Origin: FEN-1297 sp964498065
GTDB taxonomy: Bacteria > Bacteroidota > Ignavibacteria > Ignavibacteriales > Ignavibacteriaceae
Direction: 5' to 3'
DNA: 6,942 nt
Assembly: GCA_964498065.1 (NCBI GenBank)
Contig: CAZCFZ010000149.1
Coordinates: forward strand, 1 to 6,942
Both the position numbers and the translations under genes were made by a program. Positions 1 to 6,667 of this stretch are shown here, one piece after another. Below the pieces are notes generated by a model that did no database searches, was not told where the DNA came from, and saw only the letters and a list, made by a program, of their open reading frames with translations. Position 1 is the stretch's first letter, and each line of letters opens with the position of its first letter.

Positions 1-2200
1 GGCGGTAAGTGAGACGGTGGATCAGCAGCGGATATCCATGGTAGGCGAAGATGACGTGCTTATCTTTTGTAAAGAGAGTATCAAAATCCTTATCGCTGAG
101 TCCGTGCGGATGCTCGCTTTTCGGCTGAAGTGTCATAAGATCTACCACATTGATTACCCTGATTTTGAGTTCCGGGAAGTACTGCCGCAGGAGTTGGACG
201 GCAGCCAATGTTTCCAAAGTCGGTACGTCACCGCAGCAAGCCATTACCACATCAGGTTCTTCGCCTTTGTCGTTGCTTGCCCATTCCCATATGCCTAACC
301 CGGCGGTGCAATGCTTAACTGCAGAATCTATATCCATCCATTGCAGCGCCGGCTGCTTGCCTGCAACAATAACATTAACATAGTCTCGGCTGCGTAGGCA
401 ATGGTCGGTTACTGACAGCAATGTGTTGGCATCGGGCGGCAGATACACGCGGATAATGTCAGCCTTTTTATTAACCACGTGGTCAATGAAACCGGGATCT
501 TGGTGACTAAAGCCGTTATGATCCTGCCGCCATACGTGAGACGAAAGCAGGATATTTAATGAAGCAACGGGACTTCGCCAGGGGATTTGGTGAGCCACTT
601 TGATCCACTTGGCGTGCTGGTTAAACATAGAATCAATTATGTGGATGAACGCTTCATAACAAGAGAAGAAGCCGTGCCTGCCTGTAAGTAAATAACCTTC
701 AAGCCAGCCCTCGCACTGGTGCTCACTTAACATTTCCATTACTCGTCCGTCAGGTGCAACATGATCGTCAATTGGAATTATCTCCGCTGTAGAGCAGCGA
801 TTTGTTACTTCGAATACATCTCCCCACCGGTTCGATGCAGTTTCGTCCGGGCTGAAAACGCGGAAGTTGGTCTGGTTAAGTTTCACTACATCGCGGATGA
901 AATTACCTTGAACTCGCGTGGCTTCTCCTTCAACAGTGCCCGGGTTAGTTACCTTTAAAGCGTAGTCACGGAAATCCGGAATTTTTAATCCTTTAAGAAG
1001 AAGTCCTCCGTTAGCATGCGGGTTCGCTCCCATTCGCCGTTCGCCTTTAGGTGCTAACTCGGCAAGTTCAGGAATCAGCCTGCCGCTTTTATCAAATAAT
1101 TCTTTTGCTTTATAACTCTTCATCCACCGTTCAAGCACTTTCAAATGTTCGGGCTTCTTCACGAAGTCAGTAACCGGTACTTGGTGTGCGCGGAACGTGC
1201 CTTCGATCGGCAGTCCGTCAACTACCTTCGGGCAAGTCCATCCTTTAAGAGTGCGGAATATAATCATGGGCCACATCGGTCTTTCCTTAAAGCCCTTATT
1301 TCGCGCTTTGGTTTGTATGTCCTTAATCTCGGCAATTACAGTATCAAGAGTGGCTGCCAGGGTTTGGTGAAGTTTATCAGGTTCATCTCCTTCAACAAAA
1401 TAAGGATTGTAACCGTAACCGCGGAATAGCTGGTCCAATTCTTCGTGACTGATACGTCCAAGCACTGTAGGGCCGGCTATTTTGTAACCGTTTAAATGCA
1501 GGATAGGAAGTACGGCTCCGTCACAAATCGGATTTAGAAATTTATTTGAGTGCCAACTGGTGGCTAACGGCCCGGTTTCGGACTCGCCGTCGCCAACAAC
1601 GCATGTAACTATAAGGTCGGGGTTATCGAAAGCCGCGCCGTATGCGTGCGACAGTGAGTAGCCGAGTTCTCCGCCTTCATGAATAGAGCCAGGAGTTTCC
1701 GGCGCGACATGACTCGGAATACCTCCCGGAAAGGAAAATTGTGTGAACAGTTTTTTCATTCCTTCTTCATCTTGAGTAATATTCGGATAAATCTCGCCGT
1801 ATGTTCCTTCCAGATAGGTATTGGCTACTATACCGGGAGCGCCGTGACCCGGTCCGATAACATATATCATATTCAGGTCGTACTTCTTAATGATACGATT
1901 GAGGTGAACATAGATAAAATTAAGACCGGGAGTAGTTCCGAAATGCCCCAGCAGCCGCGGCTTTACATGCTTAAATTTCAAAGGTTTCTTTAACAGCGGA
2001 TTGTCAAACAGATAAATCTGCCCGACCGAAAGGTAGTTGGCAGCGCGCCAATAGGCGTTCATCTTTCGCAGAAGTTCCGGCGTTAAAGGTTTGTCCTTTG
2101 CATCGGTTTTTTTCATTTTGGCTTCAATGTTTTCTTCAAACCCTTCTTCTACTTCCTTAACTAATTTCTTTTTAGACACCTTTTTTGTTTTCATATTCAT
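1..2200 (-). CDS. xfp: Xylulose-5-phosphate/fructose-6-phosphate phosphoketolase, C-terminus beyond the window edge
   Basis: This is a cytosolic thiamine-diphosphate enzyme that splits xylulose-5-P (or fructose-6-P) with phosphate into acetyl phosphate plus glyceraldehyde-3-P (or erythrose-4-P). I translated the minus strand by hand: 733 codons are open from the ATG at 2200 to the left edge with no stop. The family is usually about 790-820 residues, so I estimate that 60-90 C-terminal residues are missing. Visible hallmarks are GHFGTTPG (residues 85-92), GPGHGAPG (116-123), the thiamine-binding GDGESETGP (203-211), RAHQVP (337-342), PDETASNR with the catalytic Glu (451-458) and RQDHNGFSHQDPG (558-570). 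All expected active-site His and Glu positions appear to be kept. Residues 1 to about 38 are a lysine-rich extension before the usual start of homology (LTPELLRKMNAYWRAANYL). A second ATG at 2194 is an equally possible start. The product acetyl phosphate is the substrate of the acetate kinase encoded upstream in the same cluster. The identity is very secure. Confidence 0.97.
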   Translation of the reverse strand, partial: MNMKTKKVSKKKLVKEVEEGFEENIEAKMKKTDAKDKPLTPELLRKMNAYWRAANYLSVGQIYLFDNPLLKKPLKFKHVKPRLLGHFGTTPGLNFIYVHLNRIIKKYDLNMIYVIGPGHGAPGIVANTYLEGTYGEIYPNITQDEEGMKKLFTQFSFPGGIPSHVAPETPGSIHEGGELGYSLSHAYGAAFDNPDLIVTCVVGDGESETGPLATSWHSNKFLNPICDGAVLPILHLNGYKIAGPTVLGRISHEELDQLFRGYGYNPYFVEGDEPDKLHQTLAATLDTVIAEIKDIQTKARNKGFKERPMWPMIIFRTLKGWTCPKVVDGLPIEGTFRAHQVPVTDFVKKPEHLKVLERWMKSYKAKELFDKSGRLIPELAELAPKGERRMGANPHANGGLLLKGLKIPDFRDYALKVTNPGTVEGEATRVQGNFIRDVVKLNQTNFRVFSPDETASNRWGDVFEVTNRCSTAEIIPIDDHVAPDGRVMEMLSEHQCEGWLEGYLLTGRHGFFSCYEAFIHIIDSMFNQHAKWIKVAHQIPWRSPVASLNILLSSHVWRQDHNGFSHQDPGFIDHVVNKKADIIRVYLPPDANTLLSVTDHCLRSRDYVNVIVAGKQPALQWMDIDSAVKHCTAGLGIWEWASNDKGEEPDVVMACCGDVPTLETLAAVQLLRQYFPELKIRVINVVDLMTLQPKSEHPHGLSDKDFDTLFTKDKHVIFAYHGYPLLIHRLTYR

Positions 2201-2204
2201 TAAA

Positions 2205-2210
2205 CCTCTC
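2205..2210 (-). promoter_or_regulatory. Ribosome binding site of xfp
   Basis: GAGAGG on the minus strand lies 4 nt before the ATG at 2200 and 10 nt before the ATG at 2194. Neither spacing is clearly better, so the site does not settle which Met is used. It overlaps one arm of the inverted repeat at 2209-2231. Confidence 0.55.
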
Positions 2211-2231
2211 AATATTAAGTTTTAAAATTGA
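2209..2231. repeat. AT-rich imperfect inverted repeat in the brkB-xfp gap
   Basis: The two arms are TCAAT-A-TTAA and TTAA-A-ATTGA around a short GTT centre. Pairing position by position about 2220 gives nine Watson-Crick pairs out of eleven, with one A/A mismatch and one G/T pair next to the centre. It fills most of the 39 bp between the two genes and touches the xfp ribosome binding site. It could be a repressor operator or a weak RNA hairpin modulating xfp translation. It is not a typical intrinsic terminator because the stem is AT-only apart from one C-G pair. A function is inference only. Confidence 0.4.
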
Positions 2232-2239
2232 TAAACACT

Positions 2240-3124
2240 TCAGCGGTTCTTCACCGGCATAGAACTCGTTTCCGCTTGAACGGCGCACAAGCATGCTCCG
2301 AAGATGAAAATGCACCCGCAAAGATAAATCCAGAGCAACAATGCCATGATTCCGCCGAACGTCCCGTAGACGGCGTTCAACGTGGCGAAGTTTCTTAGAT
2401 AGATCTCGAACAGAATTTCGCTTACCAGCAAAAGAATTGTAGAGAACAGAGCGGCGCCCCATACTTCAGCAAACCGAATAGGCCGTCGCGGTGCGAGCAT
2501 GTAAAAAACGCTCAGACTAAAAAAAGCCAGAAGTAACGGGACAAAAAAGCTTCCTATATCATACAGCCAGGAACTGAAATGGTTTGCTGCAAAGAACCAA
2601 TTCTTAGCTATTCTCATCATTACCGGAAATACCATACCCAGCAGAACCATACTTGCAGTGGTGCCGGACAGCACCAAGCTTCTGAGCGGTAGACGCCACC
2701 AACTTTTTTCTACCGTAGTTCCCCAGGCGCGGTTAGTAGCAACGATGAGGGTAATGAAACATTGAAGGGCGGCCCAGACAAGGATTACAAACGCAACAAC
2801 ACCTGCTTGATCACGCGCATTGACAACGCCGGAGATAGTATTGAAAATGTAGTTATGCATTTCTCCGCTAATCGGGACGTATTTTTCTATGTATGTAATA
2901 ATCACTTTCCCGGCCCGGTCTCTGTCAATAAAGGTCGAAGAAATGGTGACAAATAGGACGATTAAAGGAAACAGGGAGAAAAACATGTTGAAGGAGAACG
3001 CTCCCGCCCATTGCACTCCATCAATATGAAGGAACTTTTTGAATGCAAGAAACAGAATCTTCCAAACCCGTCTTATACCATGACCATACTTACTTTTATT
3101 CCATAATGGCGCCATGCTATCCAT
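2240..3124 (-). CDS. YihY/BrkB (UPF0761) family inner-membrane protein
   Basis: This is a polytopic membrane protein of the YihY/BrkB family. The family was once mislabelled ribonuclease BN, and its molecular role is still unsettled. With the start at 3124 it has 294 residues, normal for the family. Six hydrophobic segments are visible at about 41-62, 107-130, 150-170, 187-210, 220-243 and 255-283. Family signatures are AGAFSFNMFFSLFPLIVLF in the first membrane segment and YGTFGGIMALLLWIYL followed by GA in the last. The N-terminus (residues 1-33) is basic and probably cytoplasmic. The frame is open further upstream to a TTG at 3160. I prefer the ATG at 3124 because a GAGG sits 9 nt before it, while the TTG has no good ribosome binding site. 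The stop is TGA, 39 bp before xfp, consistent with co-transcription. Nothing in the sequence links it to sugar metabolism. The family call is firm and the function is unknown. Confidence 0.93.
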   Translation of the reverse strand: MDSMAPLWNKSKYGHGIRRVWKILFLAFKKFLHIDGVQWAGAFSFNMFFSLFPLIVLFVTISSTFIDRDRAGKVIITYIEKYVPISGEMHNYIFNTISGVVNARDQAGVVAFVILVWAALQCFITLIVATNRAWGTTVEKSWWRLPLRSLVLSGTTASMVLLGMVFPVMMRIAKNWFFAANHFSSWLYDIGSFFVPLLLAFFSLSVFYMLAPRRPIRFAEVWGAALFSTILLLVSEILFEIYLRNFATLNAVYGTFGGIMALLLWIYLCGCIFIFGACLCAVQAETSSMPVKNR

Positions 3125-3133
3125 ATATAGGAT

Positions 3134-3137
3134 CCTC
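3134..3137 (-). promoter_or_regulatory. Ribosome binding site supporting the ATG start of the BrkB-type gene
   Basis: GAGG on the minus strand (within ATTGAGGATC) is 9 nt upstream of the ATG at 3124. It lies inside the longer reading frame that begins with TTG at 3160, and it argues that the 12 extra codons are not translated as part of this protein. Confidence 0.6.
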
Positions 3138-3255
3138 AATGATATTTTTATTTTTTCCAAAATATTCTTAAAGCACGTTTAAATGAACCTACATGCATGC
3201 TTTCATTTTGATTGACGGAAATGCCGCAATATGACTGTCCTTTTTTGTTCATGTT

Positions 3256-4044
3256 TCAACTTGAATGTTCCTTAACAACCGGTTCATCAACCCAGTATCC
3301 TTTGCGATTATAATGCCTATGCAGCGCCGATTCATAATCCCGGGTTAGCAGAGATCCCTCCGTGAATTCCGGGGACTGCTTTATAGCCTCGCGGGAAAGA
3401 TTGATAAAGGCTTTCCTCTCGCTCCAACTAATACGGTCGATCCATTTCGGCGAGACCAGTACCTTTTTTCCCGACCACCAGTTTTTTGTATCGATGATTA
3501 AATAACGAATCGTCCATGCCTTGTCATCGATGATAAAATCCTCGACATGACCAATTTCATTGTCGTCCGCATGAATATGGTAGCCCTTAACTTCCTTAGA
3601 GCTGCGTAAGTGATTATCGTCTTGGGCTTGTTGAGCAGAATCATCTTCTTTCTTCACCGGTTTCCTATCGTAATAGGGATAAAACGGCACCATTCCTATC
3701 GGTCCGGCATAAAATCCATTTCCCCAATAAACCGGCAGTGCGTAATGATTAAACAATTCTATCTCGTGCTGTCTGGATACGGTTTTTTCAGTATCAATAT
3801 CGGGGCTTTTGCTTACCTGTTCCATTGTGAGGTTTACTTGAAATGTTTCCTTCTTCCAATCTATCCTTCCAAGTGCCGCATGCGGAATAAGTACCTTCCG
3901 TTCAGACAACCAGCTGCCTGTTAAAACTACTAAGAAACGGATTGACCAAGTGAGATCATCAAAGTAGAACTCACTAACTTTTCCCAACTCACCATCCTTT
4001 GCACTAATGGTGAAATCTATCAAATTATTTATGCTGCGCTGCAT
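3256..4044 (-). CDS. Tandem PRC-barrel domain protein
   Basis: This 262-residue protein lacks a signal peptide and membrane segments. It is built from two copies of the PRC-barrel fold, the small beta-barrel domain also found in photosynthetic reaction centre H subunits and RimM. Copy 1 spans about residues 5-107 and copy 2 about 153-252. They align through GELGKVSEFYFDD / NEIGHVEDFIIDD, WSIRFLVV / WTIRYLII, RKVLIP / KKVLVS, and RIDW / RISW. The similarity extends past each barrel into a helical tail (RQHEIELFNHYALPVYW / RDYESALHRHYNRKGYW). A linker at about 108-150 is first aromatic and proline-rich (FYPYYDRKP) and then acidic and Gln-rich. The ATG has a near-perfect AAGGAG 5 nt upstream (4050-4055). 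It lies 68 bp after the transporter gene and 131 bp before the BrkB-type gene. The protein probably mediates interactions or an environmental response. No catalytic residues are recognisable and the partner is unknown. Confidence 0.9.
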   Translation of the reverse strand: MQRSINNLIDFTISAKDGELGKVSEFYFDDLTWSIRFLVVLTGSWLSERKVLIPHAALGRIDWKKETFQVNLTMEQVSKSPDIDTEKTVSRQHEIELFNHYALPVYWGNGFYAGPIGMVPFYPYYDRKPVKKEDDSAQQAQDDNHLRSSKEVKGYHIHADDNEIGHVEDFIIDDKAWTIRYLIIDTKNWWSGKKVLVSPKWIDRISWSERKAFINLSREAIKQSPEFTEGSLLTRDYESALHRHYNRKGYWVDEPVVKEHSS

Positions 4045-4112
4045 GATTACTCCTTATATAATTAAATGTCTTTACTTTTCCGGGTTGTCTATCCGGTAAC
4101 CATTTCTTGCTT

Positions 4113-5483
4113 TCATAATGTCCGTGCAGGCTTTCCTTTCCGCCAGTGCGCTTCAATTTGTTCGAGGCTTTTGCCCTTAGTTTCCGGTACCAAGAAAAAT
4201 GAAAAAATCCATGTTCCGATACTAATACCTCCGTATAACCAAAACGTATCGGCTTTACCAAGGACTTGCGTGAGAGTCAAAAACGTTAATGCCACAATCA
4301 AGTTAGCGCCCCAATTTGCAACCGTAGCCACGCTCATCGCCCGGCCACGAATGCGGAGCGGATACATTTCCGAAATCAACAGCCAGAAAATAGGACCTAA
4401 TCCAATAGCGAATGAGCCGACATAAGTCATAACAACAATTACTGCGATCACTCCCAGACTGCCGGTAAATTGCGGAAGCGAAAAGGCCAGCCCCAATACG
4501 AACAGACTCAGTGTCATTCCCGCCAGGCTGATGAGCAAAAGCGGCCGCCGCCCGATCCGGTCAATAAGCTGTAAGGCCACCACAGTCATTACAACATTGA
4601 TAATTCCAACGCCGACGCTTGCCAGAATCGCTACCGACGACGAAGACATGCCGGCAAACTTGAAAATAGTCGGGCCGTAATAGATGATAGTGTTGATACC
4701 GGTGATTTGCTGCGCAATCGCCAGTCCAATGCCCACGATCATAGCCACACGTAAATACGGACTGAATAGTTCCGACCAGTGTCCCTTCTGCTGTTCAGCG
4801 CTATGCTTAATCTCGTTAAGTTCGCTCTCAACCTGATCGGGGGATCGGAGTCTTTTCATCACTTTGCGGGCTTGGTCTATCTGTCCACTGCCAACGAGCC
4901 ATCGCGGACTGTTAGGAATGAGCATCAATCCTATTCCAAATGCTGCCGCAGGAATAACCGCTATTGCAAACATCCAGCGCCAAGCCTGAGAACCTGCAAA
5001 CGCGTAGTCGATTCCATAGGATATAACAATACCGCAAGTAATCGCGAGTTGATTCAGCGAAACAAGCTTTCCGCGAATGGATACCGGGGCAATCTCGGAA
5101 ATGTAAAGCGGTGCGACAAACGATGCAACGCCGATGGCGGTGCCCGCAAAGAATCGTGCGCCAATAAGCCATGCAGTGTCAGGTGCCAGAGCCGCACCGA
5201 CGGCGCCTAAAATGAAAACTACCGAGGTGATAATCAATAATCGCCGTCGTCCGTAACGGTCAGACAGGAATCCTCCGACTAATGCGCCGGTGAGACATCC
5301 CAACAAGACCGAACTGACTACGACTTCCTCCATTCCAGAGGAAAGAGCGAATTGTTTCGTGATGAACAAAATGGCGCCGGAGATAACACCGATGTCATAG
5401 CCGAACAGCATGCCGCCCAGAGCCGAAATGGCGGCGGCGAGATAAACAAAACGTTTTCCGTTCGACTTAGAATTAATTTTCAT
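4113..5483 (-). CDS. Sugar:proton symporter, MFS sugar-porter family (XylE/GalP/AraE type)
   Basis: This cytoplasmic-membrane transporter imports a monosaccharide, most likely by proton symport. Its 456 residues are normal for the family, with twelve predicted hydrophobic segments in two halves. Sugar-porter signatures are all present: GYDIGVISG (28-36), whose Asp30 matches the proton-coupling Asp27 of E. coli XylE; DRYGRR (75-80); PLYISEIAPVSIRG (125-138); QQITGIN (258-264), which carries sugar-binding Gln and Asn residues; DRIGRRP (308-314); SEMYPLRIRG (371-380); and PETKG (433-437). The start is the ATG at 5483, with AAAGGA 9 nt upstream (5493-5498) lying within the last codons of the acetate kinase gene. 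The two genes are only 5 bp apart, so they are surely co-transcribed and probably translationally coupled. The substrate cannot be read from sequence. Xylose or another pentose would fit the phosphoketolase in the cluster, but glucose, galactose or arabinose remain possible. Confidence 0.95.
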   Translation of the reverse strand: MKINSKSNGKRFVYLAAAISALGGMLFGYDIGVISGAILFITKQFALSSGMEEVVVSSVLLGCLTGALVGGFLSDRYGRRRLLIITSVVFILGAVGAALAPDTAWLIGARFFAGTAIGVASFVAPLYISEIAPVSIRGKLVSLNQLAITCGIVISYGIDYAFAGSQAWRWMFAIAVIPAAAFGIGLMLIPNSPRWLVGSGQIDQARKVMKRLRSPDQVESELNEIKHSAEQQKGHWSELFSPYLRVAMIVGIGLAIAQQITGINTIIYYGPTIFKFAGMSSSSVAILASVGVGIINVVMTVVALQLIDRIGRRPLLLISLAGMTLSLFVLGLAFSLPQFTGSLGVIAVIVVMTYVGSFAIGLGPIFWLLISEMYPLRIRGRAMSVATVANWGANLIVALTFLTLTQVLGKADTFWLYGGISIGTWIFSFFLVPETKGKSLEQIEAHWRKGKPARTL

Positions 5484-5488
5484 AATTT

Positions 5489-6568
5489 CTAATCCTTTTC
5501 TAAATCAAGCTTTAAAATTCGGCATACTGTTTTCGCTATCATCCATTCCTCGTCGGTATTAATGACACGGACAGAGACCCGTCCGGTATCTGTTGAGATA
5601 ACAGGAGCGTTAGCCGTGTTTTGTTTTTCTTCAAGCTCGATTCCAAGAAATTCCAATCCTTTACAAATGCGGGAGCGAATGACCGGACTTTTCTCACCGA
5701 TACCGCCTGCAAAAACCAGCGTGTCTAATCCGCCTAGTGCAGCTGCAAAACTTCCTATCCACTTCTTTGCCTGGTAACAAAATAATTCCACTGCTTCCGC
5801 CGCACGGACATCACCGGTTTCCTTAGCGATCAAATCCCGCATGTCGGAACCGGTTTCGGAAATACCGAGAAGGCCGGAATCATGATTGATTATTTTATTG
5901 AATTGTTTGGGCGTGAGATTCTCCGACTTCATCATGTACCACGCGACGCCCGGATCTAAATCACCGGGCCGGGTGCCCATGATAAGTCCTCCGGCGGGTG
6001 TAAAGCCCATGCTTGTATCAATGCTCTTTCCTCCGCTAACGGCAGCCAAACTCGCACCGCTGCCGAGATGAGCCAGAATTACGCGGCCTTGCGCTGCTTC
6101 TGTACCGGCAATACGAGCTAGTTCCTCGATGAGATAAGAATATGACAAACCGTGAAATCCGTACCGCCGGATTCCCAATGCCTCGAAGCGGCGGGGGATA
6201 GGTAAGATTTTGGCAACACGCGGCATAGTATGATGAAATGCCGTATCGTAGCAGGCGACTTGCGGTATTTTAGGATAACGCTGCTGCATCGCCTCGATCA
6301 ATTTAATCTCGGCAGGAAGATGATCCATATCGTAAGGGCTGATGCGATGAAGTTCATCCACTAATACCTGTGTGAGTGGTTCGGGTTCCGAATGATCCAA
6401 ACCGAAAACAACTCTATGTCCGATTCCTTTGATTGAAGAAAAATCAATTTTTTCCGCCAGCCAATCAATAAGAAAATTTGCTGCCGATCTGGTATCTGAG
6501 GATTCAAGATTGAGACTGTCTTTCTGTTTTCCGTCTGATTCGCTGAAAGTTAAATTTGTACCCGGCAA
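5489..6568 (-). CDS. ackA: Acetate kinase lacking its N-terminal phosphate-binding segment; likely broken gene or sequence error
   Basis: Acetate kinase makes ATP and acetate from acetyl phosphate and ADP, the energy-yielding step after phosphoketolase. The frame from TTG 6568 gives 359 residues, against about 400 in the family. Numbered from that TTG, the remaining core is well conserved: GHRVV with the catalytic Arg52, DTAFHHTMP (108-116), RRYGFHG with His139, AHLGSGASL with His167, MGTRPGDLDPG with Arg200, GGIGE (288-292) and TDEEWMIA (338-345). The DHLPAEI segment and ELFCYQAKKWIG point to a divergent subfamily. Family-like sequence (NGSVDRVG before LPGT) continues upstream of the TTG to a stop at 6605-6607 with no start codon between. 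The TTG has no suitably placed ribosome binding site. The N-terminal Asn-x-Gly-Ser-Ser-Ser motif is missing. The gene is therefore probably a pseudogene by internal deletion, unless the sequence is wrong. It ends in TAG 5 bp before the transporter ATG. Confidence 0.88.
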   Translation of the reverse strand: MPGTNLTFSESDGKQKDSLNLESSDTRSAANFLIDWLAEKIDFSSIKGIGHRVVFGLDHSEPEPLTQVLVDELHRISPYDMDHLPAEIKLIEAMQQRYPKIPQVACYDTAFHHTMPRVAKILPIPRRFEALGIRRYGFHGLSYSYLIEELARIAGTEAAQGRVILAHLGSGASLAAVSGGKSIDTSMGFTPAGGLIMGTRPGDLDPGVAWYMMKSENLTPKQFNKIINHDSGLLGISETGSDMRDLIAKETGDVRAAEAVELFCYQAKKWIGSFAAALGGLDTLVFAGGIGEKSPVIRSRICKGLEFLGIELEEKQNTANAPVISTDTGRVSVRVINTDEEWMIAKTVCRILKLDLEKD

Positions 6569-6618
6569 ACCGACACGGTCAACACTTCCGTTAAAACTCT
6601 TATGTTAGATTCTTTCAT
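6550..6618 (-). pseudogene. Probable remnant of the true acetate kinase 5' end, out of frame
   Basis: An ATG at 6618 opens a 22-codon frame beginning MKESNIRVLT and ending at a TAA (6550-6552). The first ten residues match the usual lead-in of acetate kinases, a short polar stretch followed by a beta strand of I/V-L-T type. In an intact gene this would continue directly into INSGSSS. Here it runs instead, in a different frame, into the DNA that encodes NGSVDRVG of the acetate kinase body. I infer that the segment encoding the phosphate loop and the next two strands was lost near 6590-6600. No clear ribosome binding site sits at standard distance before the ATG. Confidence 0.5.
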
Positions 6619-6667
6619 GCTTATTCGTTGCTTATTTGTTCGACCTTTTTTTGATCCAATAATTTAC

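Noticed and set aside
1..2200. Initial suspicion that the phosphoketolase region was broken, because only small plus-strand frames stood out there
   Set aside because: Manual translation of the minus strand shows a single uninterrupted frame that runs off the left edge; the small plus-strand frames are antisense shadows.
2172..2462. A 96-codon minus-strand frame overlapping the end of the BrkB-type gene and the start of xfp
   Set aside because: It lies in another frame of the BrkB-type gene, whose frame has clear family motifs, and its own translation is arginine-rich without recognisable features.
3124..3160. TTG at 3160 as the start of the BrkB-type protein
   Set aside because: It has no good ribosome binding site, whereas the ATG at 3124 has GAGG at 9 nt and gives a normal N-terminus.
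4081..4096. CCGG-flanked possible hairpin between the transporter and PRC-barrel genes, considered as a terminator
   Set aside because: The stem is only about 4 bp with a long loop and there is no following T tract in the direction of transcription.
4779..5210. A 143-codon plus-strand open frame opposite the transporter gene
   Set aside because: It is antisense to a well-conserved transporter gene, has a low-complexity Asn/Arg/Cys-rich translation and no family resemblance.
6590..6618. Programmed -1 frameshift joining MKESNIRVLT to the acetate kinase body
   Set aside because: There is no canonical slippery heptamer, and even a shifted product would still lack the phosphate-binding loop.
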